Part shown: piece after piece, positions 1 through 7,483 of the stretch
How positions within the stretch are numbered: the first letter of the stretch is position 1
How the letters are laid out: each line of letters starts with the position of its first letter
Program-made: the position numbers and the translations under genes
Source: an archaeon
GTDB lineage: Archaea > Thermoproteota > Nitrososphaeria > Nitrososphaerales > Gagatemarchaeaceae
Assembly (NCBI GenBank): GCA_021848045.1
Contig: JAJZNC010000003.1
Span: 1 to 36,079 of the forward strand
Length of the DNA: 36,079 nt
Direction: 5' to 3'
Notes under the pieces: model-generated
Seen by the model: the letters and a program-made list of their open reading frames with translations, nothing else
Databases searched by the model: none
What the model was told of the DNA's origin: nothing

Positions 1-1
1 G

Positions 2-97
2 GAGAACGGGGTGGTCTCGGCGGAGGACGAGGTCTCGGAGGCCCTCTCGAAGCTCGACAAGGCCGGCGGGCTCTACCAGGCAGCCTCTAGTGCGTGA
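2..97 (+). CDS. C-terminal fragment of an unidentified protein
   Basis: An open frame enters from the left edge and codes for about 31 residues, rich in Glu, Ser, Ala and Leu, before a TGA at 95-97. The composition (alternating charged and small residues, amphipathic-helix-like) suits the end of a real protein. It overlaps the end of the convergent dehydrogenase gene by 11 bases, an arrangement seen again elsewhere in this window. Too little is visible to name a family. Confidence 0.45.
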   Translation, partial: ENGVVSAEDEVSEALSKLDKAGGLYQAASSA

Positions 98-836
98 CCT
101 CTCCGCCGTCGAGGACTATCCCCTGGCCGGTGACGTAGGAGGACTCGTCGCTCGCCAGGAAGACCGCGAGGTTGGCGACGTCGGCGGGCTCCCCGAAGCG
201 CCCCATGGGTATCGATGACAGGAGGGCGCCTGCAGCCGCCTCGTCGAGCCACCTCAGCCAGCCCGTCCTTATCGACCCGAGTATCATGCAGTTCACGCGC
301 ACCCGCGGGACGAGCGACTTGGCGAGCATCTTGGTCATGGTCAGGACGGCCCCCTTGCCGCACGCGTAGACCATCCCCTGGGTGTCGCCTGCAAGGACGG
401 GCGTCGAAGAGACGTTGACTATGGCGCCGCCCTTCGGCATCATCGCCACCGCGTTCTGGGCGCAGTCGAAGGCTCCGAAGACGTCCACCGAGAACACCCT
501 GAGCCACATCTCCCTGGTGACCTCGCCGATGGGGGCGTTCCAGATGCTGCCGTCGGCGAGCCCAGCGTTGTTGACCAGGACGTCCACCCTCCCGAACTCT
601 TTCTTGACGCGCGCGAAGAGCGCATTGGTCTCCTCTGGGACGGAGATGTCAGCCCTGAGGGCCACCGACTCGCGTCCCAGCTTCCTTATCGCCCTCACCA
701 CCCGGTCTGCCTCGGGAGCGGAGGACCTGTAGTGGACGACGACGTCCGCCCCCTCGCGTGCGAACGCCTCGGCGATCGCGGCGCCGTTCCCCGTGCTGGA
801 GCCCGTGACCACCGCGACCTTGCCCTTGAGCCTCAA
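87..836 (-). CDS. Short-chain dehydrogenase/reductase (SDR, FabG-like)
   Basis: NAD(P)-dependent oxidoreductase of the classical SDR family, cytosolic, 249 residues (usual family size about 250). It has the glycine-rich nucleotide motif TGSSTGNG at residues 11-18, NNAG at 89-92, the catalytic Ser at 143/144, and YACGK giving Tyr157 and Lys161. The C-terminus has the usual [11 protein letters not shown] and [11 protein letters not shown] segments. The start is TTG at 834-836, chosen because a TATA-like element (862-868, minus strand) lies about 29 bases upstream, which fits a leaderless transcript. The substrate cannot be told from sequence. It is FabG-like, but sugar or alcohol dehydrogenases share all these motifs. 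The next gene upstream on the same strand has its own promoter, so this is probably a single-gene transcript. Confidence 0.93.
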   Translation of the reverse strand: MRLKGKVAVVTGSSTGNGAAIAEAFAREGADVVVHYRSSAPEADRVVRAIRKLGRESVALRADISVPEETNALFARVKKEFGRVDVLVNNAGLADGSIWNAPIGEVTREMWLRVFSVDVFGAFDCAQNAVAMMPKGGAIVNVSSTPVLAGDTQGMVYACGKGAVLTMTKMLAKSLVPRVRVNCMILGSIRTGWLRWLDEAAAGALLSSIPMGRFGEPADVANLAVFLASDESSYVTGQGIVLDGGEVTH

Positions 837-860
837 CGGCCGCGCGGGAGGTCCCCCTCG

Positions 861-869
861 GAATTAAGG
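861..869 (-). promoter_or_regulatory. TATA-like element of the SDR gene
   Basis: On the minus strand the bases read CCTTAATTC, an AT-rich island in GC-rich surroundings. Its centre is about 29 bases from the TTG start at 836, the expected spacing for an archaeal leaderless transcript. Confidence 0.5.
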
Positions 870-885
870 GTTTGAACCCGCGGCC

Positions 886-1398
886 TTAGGGGCGGGGGGC
901 CCTGTCCCTGGCGGTGCCCCCGACCTCGTAGGTCTTGAGGAACTCCAGGTTGAAGAGCGAGGCCGCGGCGGAGTTCCTGACGAGCTCGTCGGGGTCGCTC
1001 ATGGCCTTCTCGAGGGTCCCCTTCGCCAGCTGGCTCCCTATCGAGCCGAGGGCGGCGGCCGACTCGTGGCGGACGATCGGGTCCTTGTCCTTCAGGACCG
1101 CCTCCTCGAGCGGCCCGACCGCCGAGGCGAGCCCTATCTGCCCCATCGTGAAGGCAGCCTCGTGGCGGACCAGCGGGTCGGGGTCGTTGAGCAGGACCTT
1201 CGAGAGGGTGGGGATGGCCGCCTGGCTCCCGAGGTCTGCCAGGATGGTCACGGCGTGCACCCTGAGGACGAGGCTCGGCTCGTCCTGCATCACCTTGATG
1301 AAGAACCGCTCGTCCCCCTTCTTGAACTCCTCCTCCATCCGGCTCATCACCTCGAGGCAGTGCTCCCTGTCGTCCACTATGACGCTGGTGTACTTCAT
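886..1398 (-). CDS. HEAT-repeat (PBS lyase type) protein
   Basis: A 170-residue, all-helical protein built of short HEAT repeats. Successive units of about 31 residues carry the pattern DPDPLVRHEAAFTMGQIG, DKDPIVRHESAAALGSIG and DPDELVRNSAAASLFNLE (residues about 75-155), with a weaker unit earlier (DEPSLVLRVHAVTILADLG). Such repeats resemble those of deoxyhypusine hydroxylase and phycobilin lyases and usually act as protein-binding scaffolds. The repeated Arg-His-Glu motif recalls the metal-binding His-Glu pairs of eukaryotic deoxyhypusine hydroxylase, but only two clear RHE units are present, so enzyme activity is not supported. The ATG start is backed by a TATA-like element about 30 bases upstream. 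The gene stands between the SDR and the DUF4443 regulator on the same strand. Confidence 0.85.
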   Translation of the reverse strand: MKYTSVIVDDREHCLEVMSRMEEEFKKGDERFFIKVMQDEPSLVLRVHAVTILADLGSQAAIPTLSKVLLNDPDPLVRHEAAFTMGQIGLASAVGPLEEAVLKDKDPIVRHESAAALGSIGSQLAKGTLEKAMSDPDELVRNSAAASLFNLEFLKTYEVGGTARDRAPRP

Positions 1399-1424
1399 TG
1401 TGCGCGCGCACCCCGCGGGGGCGA

Positions 1425-1435
1425 ATCTAATAACA
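1425..1435 (-). promoter_or_regulatory. TATA-like element of the HEAT-repeat gene
   Basis: Minus strand GTTATTAGATT, about 31 bases before the ATG at 1398. This fits a leaderless start. Confidence 0.5.
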
Positions 1436-1446
1436 GGGACGGGCCC

Positions 1447-2061
1447 CTAGATGAGAGTGAGTGCGGCGGCGAGCGCACCCAGCTCGGCGGCCCCCCTGGA
1501 GTCCGCCCCGGCGACCGTGAGGACGTCTCCTTCTCGCGGACCCGCCTTCCGGGCGGCCGACCAGAGCCTCGGGGGGCCGGCGGCCTCGCAGTCTGACCCC
1601 TCCCCGGGGAGCCTGAACTTGCCCGAAGAGAAGACGGCGGTGAGCGCGCCCGACGCGCCGACCCTGACGGAGGCGTCCCTCTGCTCGATCCCAAGCCTCA
1701 GGCGCCCGGCCGCCCCCCTGACGAGCACCGCGGCGCACTCGTCGCCGATGCCGAGCGAGCTCGCGTCCACCTCCGAGGACCAGGGCACCTTCTCCTTCAG
1801 CCGCCCGAACTCCCTCTCGCCCTTCTTGCTAAGCCTGCAGCCCCCTGGCTCTATTACGATGAGCTCGTTCTCCTTGAGCCTCTTTATGAGGGTCCTCACC
1901 TCTCCCTGGCCGAGCCCGACCAGGCTCCCGAGCCTCCCCCTCCCGAGGGTCCCCGCTTCGCCGAGCGCCAGCATGGCCTTCAGGACGTGGACCTCGGAGA
2001 AGACCGCCCTTGGCCCCCTGTACTCCGAGGAGAGGACTTCTCGCAGGGCTTCGAGGGTCAA
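1447..2061 (-). CDS. DUF4443-type winged-helix regulator
   Basis: Likely DNA-binding regulator of about 204 residues. The N-terminal part is a winged helix: residues about 20-90 include a YRGPRAVFSEVHVLKAML segment typical of the start of archaeal DUF4443 proteins, then GRLGSLVGLGQGEVRTLIKRL as the recognition helix region and a KKGEREFGRLKE wing. The C-terminal half (ECAAVLVRGAAGRLRLGIEQRDA onward) matches the small C-terminal domain of this family, of unknown function. The open frame extends much further upstream, but that part is antisense to the DUF929 gene. I place the start at TTG 2059-2061 because an AT-rich AAAAAGGAGAAATAC element lies about 30 bases upstream. The start is uncertain, the family assignment fairly good. 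Confidence 0.75.
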   Translation of the reverse strand: MTLEALREVLSSEYRGPRAVFSEVHVLKAMLALGEAGTLGRGRLGSLVGLGQGEVRTLIKRLKENELIVIEPGGCRLSKKGEREFGRLKEKVPWSSEVDASSLGIGDECAAVLVRGAAGRLRLGIEQRDASVRVGASGALTAVFSSGKFRLPGEGSDCEAAGPPRLWSAARKAGPREGDVLTVAGADSRGAAELGALAAALTLI

Positions 2062-2087
2062 GGTCGGGCCGAAAGCGCGTCGCCCGT

Positions 2088-2103
2088 CGTATTTCTCCTT
2101 TTT
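2088..2103 (-). promoter_or_regulatory. Possible BRE/TATA region of the DUF4443 gene
   Basis: The only AT-rich stretch between the two coding regions. Minus strand AAAAAGGAGAAATACG, about 30 bases before the proposed TTG start at 2061. Confidence 0.35.
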
Positions 2104-2165
2104 CGCCCCGGGATGGCAGGGGGTCTCGCTTGAGTCGGGCGGGACGAACCCCTGGCCGCTGCGCG

Positions 2166-3299
2166 TCAGGTGGTGTTGACCGCTCCGCGGGCCACGACTG
2201 TGGTCATCGAGGAGATCGCCGGGAGCGTGCAGATCGGGGGAGCGCTGGCAGAAGAGACCGAGCCGACCCCCAGGCTCGAGCAGACGAGGGCGATGTAGTA
2301 GTCGGCCGCGGCGTACTCGGTCCACGCGAACTGCGTCGACGGGTGAGCGAGGCTCTCGAGGACCTGGTCGTGGGTCATGGTCGCGAGGGGGAGCAGGACA
2401 GTCCCGGAGGTGCTCGAGGTGCTCGACGAGGTGGTGGAGGCGAAGTTCCCAAAGTCCGTTGAGTCGGCGCCGAGTACGGCGTGGTTGCCCCATATCGTGT
2501 ACGGGGTCCCCGCGAAGTCGTTCATCGAGGAGATCAGCCCGACCGCCTTCTCGTACGCTGTGTTGCCCGTCGCTGCCGCCTGGTCGAGGAAGTAGGGGAT
2601 GCTCTGCATCTGGAAACCGCCCCCGATCGGCGAGGAGTACTCGATCGACAGGAAGGTGACGTACGTCCCGTTGTAGAAGTTGCCGAACTCCGCAGCGGAG
2701 CTCGAGTTGTAGTGGGCGGGGGCCCAGTAGAGGGTCGGGACGTCCTGGTCGCCCAGCGCGCTGTACCCGAAGAAGAGGTGCTGGAAGCTCCCGAACTGGC
2801 TCAATGCCAGGGCCATCGCCCAGCGGTTCTCCCCGCAGTAGACGCAGGAGATCGCCCCGAGGTAGATCACGGCCGGCTTGCCGTTCACGGTCAGGAGGGG
2901 CGCGTAGGCGAGCTGCTGGCCCACCACGGTCGAGAGGCTGCCGTTCAGCCACATCTGGGCCGCGGTCACGTAGTACGAGGTCGGCTCTCCGTTGATCATC
3001 CCGAGCTGGGTGGAGTTGAGCGGCGCGTTGATGCCCGTGAGCCTCTTTCCGAAGGGCTGGTCGGCGAGGATCGGGGGCGCGCCGGCCAGGGAGAGGGGAG
3101 GCGTTATGAGGGGCCCGGTTACCGATGCGGGCCCGAAGGTCGTGGTCGAGGAGCGCCTCGCGGCCAAGGCGCTCGAGAGCTCCACGGAGAGCGCCGCCAC
3201 TAGCACCAGGGCCACGATGCTGAGGGTCATCCCGGTGTAGGCCATGAGCCTGAACCTTGCCTGCAGGCCGGCCGAGGACCGGGAAGACTGGAACCGCAT
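2166..3299 (-). CDS. Membrane-anchored DUF929 thioredoxin-like protein
   Basis: A 377-residue protein with an N-terminal membrane anchor (residues about 20-42) followed by an extracytoplasmic domain. The key feature is C152-V-Y-C155 after a hydrophobic strand (KPAVIYLGAIS), with GENRW following. This CxxC in a thioredoxin-like fold is the hallmark of the archaeal DUF929 family. The rest (SIEYSSP, FGNFASTT, TPYTIWGNHAVLG and a late WTEYAAADYYIALVC) follows the family. A Ser/Thr-rich stretch lies near residues 285-300. The role is unproven; the CxxC suggests thiol-disulfide exchange outside the cell. Start ATG 3297-3299, with a TATA-like element 27 bases upstream and a palindrome between the two, so it may be repressed by a dimeric regulator, possibly the adjacent DUF4443 protein. 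Confidence 0.85.
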   Translation of the reverse strand: MRFQSSRSSAGLQARFRLMAYTGMTLSIVALVLVAALSVELSSALAARRSSTTTFGPASVTGPLITPPLSLAGAPPILADQPFGKRLTGINAPLNSTQLGMINGEPTSYYVTAAQMWLNGSLSTVVGQQLAYAPLLTVNGKPAVIYLGAISCVYCGENRWAMALALSQFGSFQHLFFGYSALGDQDVPTLYWAPAHYNSSSAAEFGNFYNGTYVTFLSIEYSSPIGGGFQMQSIPYFLDQAAATGNTAYEKAVGLISSMNDFAGTPYTIWGNHAVLGADSTDFGNFASTTSSSTSSTSGTVLLPLATMTHDQVLESLAHPSTQFAWTEYAAADYYIALVCSSLGVGSVSSASAPPICTLPAISSMTTVVARGAVNTT

Positions 3300-3303
3300 G
3301 TGG

Positions 3304-3319
3304 GGAATCCGACGATTCC
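3304..3319. promoter_or_regulatory. Operator-like inverted repeat in the DUF929 promoter
   Basis: GGAATC, a 4-base spacer CGAC, then GATTCC: a perfect 6-base inverted repeat. It sits between the TATA-like element and the start codon, where a bound dimer would block initiation. The regulator is unknown. Confidence 0.45.
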
Positions 3320-3321
3320 GG

Positions 3322-3330
3322 ATTTTAAAC
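3322..3330 (-). promoter_or_regulatory. TATA-like element of the DUF929 gene
   Basis: Minus strand GTTTAAAAT, centre about 27 bases before the ATG at 3299. Confidence 0.55.
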
Positions 3331-3395
3331 GATTCGTGGCGCGCGTAGGCAGGGGACGAAGGGCGCTGGCCTGCTTCGCGCGCCTGACGTCCCGC

Positions 3396-4160
3396 TCAAG
3401 GGGCGGGGAGGACGTTGATGGTCCCGTTCACCGCATGGTCTGGGTCGGTCGACGAGTAGTAGAAGTAGCTACCAGGGGTGGTGAAGGTGTAGCTGAAGAC
3501 CCCGTACTGCTGTATGCCGGTGGAGTTCACGGGCAGCGTGGTGAATACCACGCTGTGGAGGCCCGAGCCCGGCGGGTCGAGGTTCTGCCAGTAGACGGTG
3601 CTTCCCGCCGTGACGTTCAAGACCCGGGGGTCGAAGGCGCTGTTGAATATCACCACGCGGTACTTCACCACGCTGACGGTGAAGCTTGCCGTCTGGGTCT
3701 CAGAGCCTGCGGCTCCGGTCACCGTTATCGTGTCGTTCCCGACCGAAGCGGTGGGCCCCGCGGTGACGATCACGGTGACGTTGACGCCCCTGTTCGGAGG
3801 GACCAGGACGGGGTTGGAGGGCGAAAAGGTGACGTTGATCCCGGGCGGGGCCGAGCTGTCGAGGGTGACCGCCTCCCCGTCCAGCTGTACCGAATGGTCG
3901 ATCGAGAGGACGACGATAGGGGTGTATCCGCCCGGCTCGACCATAGCCTCGGCGGTGTGCTGCAGTGAGAAGGTGAACGGGAAGACCGAGTAGGAGGTGG
4001 AGCTCGTCGACGAAGAGGAGTGCGAGGATGAGAGCGCGACGTACCCGACGACGGCCACGGCCAATATCACCACGACCACCACCGCTGCCAGGACGGTGCT
4101 CACGGCCGGCCTCGCGCCGCTTGGTCGCGCGACGTTCTCAGGACCCCTGTGTCCTCCCAC
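3396..4160 (-). CDS. Pilin-type-anchored cupredoxin-fold surface protein (Cys ligand absent), paralogue 1
   Basis: Predicted surface protein of about 254 residues. Order: short Arg-containing N-terminus, a PAVS motif followed by a long Val/Ala helix (archaeal pilin-like N-terminus), a short Ser/Thr linker, an Ig-like beta domain (LSIDHSVQLDGEAVTL, NVTFSPSNPV) and a C-terminal cupredoxin fold (FNSAFDPRVLNVTAGSTVYWQN, GLHSVVF, YTFTTPGSYFYY). The His of GLHSVV is kept, but the usual C-x2-H-x4-M copper loop reads SSTDPDHAVNG, so Cys and the second His are lost. The frame opens at TTG 4211, but that codon is inside the TATA-like element. I prefer GTG 4158-4160, which has GGAGG about 9 bases upstream. 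It is a tandem paralogue of the next upstream gene. Type-1 copper binding is unlikely. Confidence 0.8.
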   Translation of the reverse strand: MGGHRGPENVARPSGARPAVSTVLAAVVVVVILAVAVVGYVALSSSHSSSSTSSTSYSVFPFTFSLQHTAEAMVEPGGYTPIVVLSIDHSVQLDGEAVTLDSSAPPGINVTFSPSNPVLVPPNRGVNVTVIVTAGPTASVGNDTITVTGAAGSETQTASFTVSVVKYRVVIFNSAFDPRVLNVTAGSTVYWQNLDPPGSGLHSVVFTTLPVNSTGIQQYGVFSYTFTTPGSYFYYSSTDPDHAVNGTINVLPAP

Positions 4161-4196
4161 TCTGCTGCTCCCTCCCTTCCACGCGGGCCACGCCCT

Positions 4197-4205
4197 GATA
4201 AATGT
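4197..4205 (-). promoter_or_regulatory. TATA-like element of cupredoxin paralogue 1
   Basis: Minus strand ACATTTATC, about 40 bases before the GTG start at 4160. The spacing leaves room for the GGAGG ribosome binding site at about 4170-4176. Confidence 0.45.
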
Positions 4206-4257
4206 GGACAATAGCCCGGGGGACGGAGGCGCACGCCCGAGTGAGAGGGGCGCCGGA

Positions 4258-5526
4258 CTAGGCCGAGCCCTTGCCGCGGCCGGCCTCGCCCCGTGGAGCC
4301 CGTGACAGACGACTGCCCCTCGCCGCGAGGAGCGTCGACCCGATCCCGGAGAAGGTGGCCGGGTACCCCGACCTCATCCCCAGCAGCAGGAGCGCCGGGG
4401 CGACCGCCAGGGCGGCGAAGCCCGTCAGGGCGACCGCCAGGCCCAGGGCGGGGGAGCCGGACTGGGGCGATACCTGCCGCTCGCCAGATGGAGTGGGCGT
4501 CGCGATGCTCCCGCCCTTGAAGTACGAGAAGGAGGGCATCCTCGAGACCATCCCCACTCCGCCGCTCGCGGAGACCACGTTGATCGTGCCGTTCATTGTC
4601 TGGCCTGAGCTGAGGGAGGAGTAGTAGAAGTAGCTACCAGGTGTGGTGAAGGTGTAGCTGAATATCTGGTACTGCGTGAGCGTCGAGGAGTTGACCCCCA
4701 GCGTGGTGAAGACCACGTTGTGGAGGCCCGAGCCGCCCGTGGAGCCGCACGTCCCGGAGGAGCCGTCTACGTTCTGCCAGTAGACCGTGCTGCCGACCGT
4801 GACGTTCAGGGGGGAGGGTGTGAACGTGTTGCGGACCATCACCACCCTGTACTGGACGACGCGCAGGTTGAAGGTGGAGGACTGGGCGTACTGGCCCGCG
4901 GTCCCGTTCACGGTTATCGTGTAGTTGCCCGGAACGACGGTCTTGGCGGCAGAGACTATCATCGTCACGTTGGCGCCTGCAGACGCGGGGACCATTACGG
5001 GGTTAGACGGCGAGAAGAAGATCGAGACTCCGGTAGGCGCCGTGTAGTTCAGGGAGACCGCCTCGCCTGTCAGCTGGAGGGTGTGGCTGATCGAGAGGAC
5101 CACCGACTCCTCGTACGACCCGGGGGAGGCGAGGGCGGTGGTCGGGTTGTAGAGGTAGAAGTAGAACGGGAACGCCGGGGCGGCCGAGCTGGAGCTGGAA
5201 GAGGACGAGGAGGTAGAGCTGGAGGTCGACGATGAGGACGATGAGGAGGCAGAGCTGGAGGTCGAGCTCGAGCTGGAGGAGGAAGAGGCAGTGCTAGAGC
5301 TGGAGGTCGAGCTCGAGGAAGAGCTCGAGCTGGAGCTGGAGGAGGAAGAGCTCGAAGACGATGAAGAGCTCTGCGCCTGGGTCGGGGACGCCTTGGGCGA
5401 AGAGCTCAGGAGGGCGTAACCTGCCACCGCCGCGACCACTATCACCACGACCACCACCGCGGCCAGGATCGGGCTTATCGCGCTCCTTCTGGCACCTCTC
5501 GCGTCACGACTCGAACTTGAAAACAT
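4258..5526 (-). CDS. Pilin-type-anchored cupredoxin-fold surface protein with poly-Ser linker, paralogue 2
   Basis: A protein of about 422 residues with the same plan as its tandem neighbour: RRSAIS motif plus a Val/Ala-rich helix (pilin-like N-terminus), then a linker of about 62 residues that is almost pure Ser with a few Thr/Ala, an Ig-like domain (LSISHTLQLTGEAVSLN, FFSPSNPV), and a cupredoxin fold (RNTFTPSPLNVTVGSTVYWQN, GLHNVVFTT, YTFTTPGSYFYY). It adds a C-terminal tail with a hydrophobic helix (ALGLAVALTGFAALAVAPALLLLG) and a basic end, so it probably spans the membrane at both ends. The copper loop reads SSLSSGQTMNG: Cys and His are missing, Met remains. The frame opens at GTG 5697, but a TATA-like element at 5563-5569 makes ATG 5524-5526 the better start. 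Likely heavily glycosylated, since Ser/Thr linkers usually are. Confidence 0.82.
   Translation of the reverse strand: MFSSSSRDARGARRSAISPILAAVVVVVIVVAAVAGYALLSSSPKASPTQAQSSSSSSSSSSSSSSSSSSSSSTSSSSTASSSSSSSSTSSSASSSSSSSTSSSTSSSSSSSSSAAPAFPFYFYLYNPTTALASPGSYEESVVLSISHTLQLTGEAVSLNYTAPTGVSIFFSPSNPVMVPASAGANVTMIVSAAKTVVPGNYTITVNGTAGQYAQSSTFNLRVVQYRVVMVRNTFTPSPLNVTVGSTVYWQNVDGSSGTCGSTGGSGLHNVVFTTLGVNSSTLTQYQIFSYTFTTPGSYFYYSSLSSGQTMNGTINVVSASGGVGMVSRMPSFSYFKGGSIATPTPSGERQVSPQSGSPALGLAVALTGFAALAVAPALLLLGMRSGYPATFSGIGSTLLAARGSRLSRAPRGEAGRGKGSA
5186..5370 (-). repeat. Low-complexity serine-codon repeat (poly-Ser linker)
   Basis: On the plus strand this is an imperfect run of gagctggag/gaggacgat-like units. 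Read on the minus strand it gives about 60 Ser codons with occasional Thr and Ala. Ser codons of both the AGY and TCN types alternate, so selection is for the amino acid and not just for a slipping DNA repeat, although local units such as ctggaggtcgagctcgagc recur. Likely prone to length variation. Confidence 0.85.
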
Positions 5527-5562
5527 CACGACTTGAACCCTTGTTGTAGCTGGAGGGACATT

Positions 5563-5569
5563 GATAAAC
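5563..5569 (-). promoter_or_regulatory. TATA-like element of cupredoxin paralogue 2
   Basis: Minus strand GTTTATC, the same core as in front of paralogue 1. It is about 40 bases before the ATG at 5526. Confidence 0.45.
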
Positions 5570-5696
5570 ATGTATCCGCAGTGTTCTACGCGTGCCGAAA
5601 GCCGTCCCCGACCATCGGCAGGCGTCTTCCCAGCTAGGGAGGAGAGGCGCGCCGCGGGAGGCGCGTCCCCCCACCGGGGGCGAGCCGAGGGAAACA

Positions 5697-5704
5697 CTAT
5701 TTAG
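5697..5704 (+). promoter_or_regulatory. TATA-like element of the duplicated surface protein gene
   Basis: CTATTTAG, centre about 28 bases before GTG 5729. Supports a leaderless GTG start. Confidence 0.5.
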
Positions 5705-5728
5705 ACCGATGGCGGTCGAAGCCCCCTC

Positions 5729-7471
5729 GTGAACCAGCTGGTTTCGCGCCCCCTATCGAACGGCAGCCTCTTCGTGCTTTCGGCTGTGATGGCCGTCCTC
5801 TGCATGGTCGTCCTCGCCTCCCCTCCGGGAGCGGCCGCCGCCACGCCCTCGATCAGCGTCACCCCCAGCACAGGGGTCGTCGGCTCGACGATCACGGTGA
5901 CAGGGTCGGGGTTCCCCGGTGGGACCAGCGTCACGCTCGGGTGGATCTCCCAGAACGCCAGCTGGCAGGTGAAGGCGATACCCACGCCTCAAGTGACGGG
6001 CATCAGCAGCAATCCGCTGGTCTACAAGCTGGGGTCGACGGTCACCGACTCTTCGGGGTCGTTCTCGGTCCAGATCGCCGTCCCCTCGGACTACGGTGGT
6101 TCGCACCCCATCCAGGCATACGCGTCTAACGGGACGGCAATCAGCCCGGTCGCCCCGTTCTTCCTTGGGCCGAGCTTCAGGGTCTCGCCCAGCAGCGGGT
6201 CGGCGGGGACCCCGATCAACGTGCTGGCATACGGGCTGGGAACGGGGGTCTATTCGACGGACTACCAGCTCTACTGGGACAACAGCTACGTGGGTTACAT
6301 GACAGGCGTCTCCACCCAGGGGACCGCCAACTTCACCATCTACGCCTCCGGGACGCCGGGGGTCCACACCCTCTCGGTGTTCGAGGGCTCGGACGGCCCG
6401 GGCTACCTCAACCCCCAGCAGGCGCCGCCATCCGCTTCGTACTACAACCCGCCCTACATACCGTTCTACGCGAACTTCACCCTGACCCCTGAGACGGTCG
6501 TCCTCGGCCCAGCGTCTTCGACAGTGGGGGCGGCCTTCGTCACCCACGCGACGGAGTTCGGTGCGCTCGTCCTTCTCGGGGGGCTGGCCGGGGGCGCGTT
6601 CTTCGTCGCGAGGAGGGAACCAGAGGAGAGGCGGGCGATATCCAGGATGGTCGTCGCCGTGGCCATAGTGGTCATCGTCGCGGTGGGCGGGCTGGGGATC
6701 TTCCTCACAGCGGGAACCACGGGCGGCTCTACCACGACCACGGTCTCGCAGGGGGGCTCGGCCCCTCAGGTGGTCTTCTCCCCGGCCGTGGTCGTGGACA
6801 GGCCGCAGGTCTCATTCTCGGTGAACAACGCGACGACGGGTCCCAGGATATCCGTCTCGCCGGACGTGGCGGGCGTGGGCGAGAACGTCACGGTGAGCGG
6901 CCTAGGCTTCTCCCCAGGCGCCCAGCTCCCGCTCGTATGGACGACCCGGCACGGGAGCAACCTGAAAGGGTACAAGGTCGTGGACGAGCCCCTGAGGAAC
7001 GTCACAGCGGACGCCTCCGGCGCGTTCACGTTCTCGATGCGCGTCCCCTCTGACCTTGGAGGTGTACACTACATCGCTGCTGGGAACCTCACCCAGCGCT
7101 CCAACGGGACGCTCTTCATCCAGAGGACCGCCAGCATAAGCACGACTCATGGGCCCGACGGCACCAAGATCCAGGTGATGCTCCAGGGTGTGGGATGGAC
7201 GTTCAACACCAACATAGCCGCCATCGACTACGACAACTCGTTCCTGGGATACGGCTGCGGGTTCAACAGCGGCGGGAACGTCACCTTCACCATTGTCGCC
7301 TCGGGCGCGCCGGGGATCCACACCATCGACGTCTATCCGTCGGTCTGGTGGGGGCCCGAGAACTTCGCGAACCAGTTGCCGGTGGTGTACAGGCTCCCGC
7401 TGCTTAGCCCCCAGGACCACCCGGAGCTGATGCCGTCGTTCCACTTCACGTTCCTCGTCACGCCCTCGTAG
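5729..7471 (+). CDS. Two-module Ig-like surface protein, internally duplicated and fused
   Basis: A 580-residue protein. Residues 1-38 are a signal peptide. Module A (about 40-255) and module B (about 345-575) are homologous: both have G-x-GF-x-PG, then SGSFSVQIAVPSDYGG versus SGAFTFSMRVPSDLGG, WDNSYVGY versus YDNSFLGY, and TIYASGTPGVHT versus TIVASGAPGIHT. Between them lie two hydrophobic helices (277-294 and 307-327) separated by an Arg/Glu-rich turn (ARREPEERR). Both modules would therefore face outside with a hairpin in the membrane. RRAIS at 301-305, right before the second helix, matches the pilin-like N-termini of the neighbouring cupredoxin proteins. The parsimonious reading is a fusion of a signal-domain-TM protein with a TM-domain protein. 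The beta modules look IPT/TIG- or Ig-like. Function unknown; adhesion or ligand display is possible. Confidence 0.8.
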   Translation: MNQLVSRPLSNGSLFVLSAVMAVLCMVVLASPPGAAAATPSISVTPSTGVVGSTITVTGSGFPGGTSVTLGWISQNASWQVKAIPTPQVTGISSNPLVYKLGSTVTDSSGSFSVQIAVPSDYGGSHPIQAYASNGTAISPVAPFFLGPSFRVSPSSGSAGTPINVLAYGLGTGVYSTDYQLYWDNSYVGYMTGVSTQGTANFTIYASGTPGVHTLSVFEGSDGPGYLNPQQAPPSASYYNPPYIPFYANFTLTPETVVLGPASSTVGAAFVTHATEFGALVLLGGLAGGAFFVARREPEERRAISRMVVAVAIVVIVAVGGLGIFLTAGTTGGSTTTTVSQGGSAPQVVFSPAVVVDRPQVSFSVNNATTGPRISVSPDVAGVGENVTVSGLGFSPGAQLPLVWTTRHGSNLKGYKVVDEPLRNVTADASGAFTFSMRVPSDLGGVHYIAAGNLTQRSNGTLFIQRTASISTTHGPDGTKIQVMLQGVGWTFNTNIAAIDYDNSFLGYGCGFNSGGNVTFTIVASGAPGIHTIDVYPSVWWGPENFANQLPVVYRLPLLSPQDHPELMPSFHFTFLVTPS

Positions 7472-7483
7472 GCGGCGGCCTTC

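Noticed and set aside
868-885. GGGTTTGAACCCG resembling a tRNA T-arm
   Set aside because: No acceptor, anticodon or D arm fits around it, and the loop lacks the TTCRA core. It is just a short palindrome near the SDR promoter.
2062-2952. Upstream extension of the DUF4443 frame into the DUF929 gene
   Set aside because: The extension is antisense-frame sequence of the DUF929 gene; the real protein begins near 2061 after an AT-rich promoter element.
5186-5370. Possible CRISPR-like or tandem repeat array
   Set aside because: There are no regular spacers; it is a coding low-complexity Ser tract in frame.
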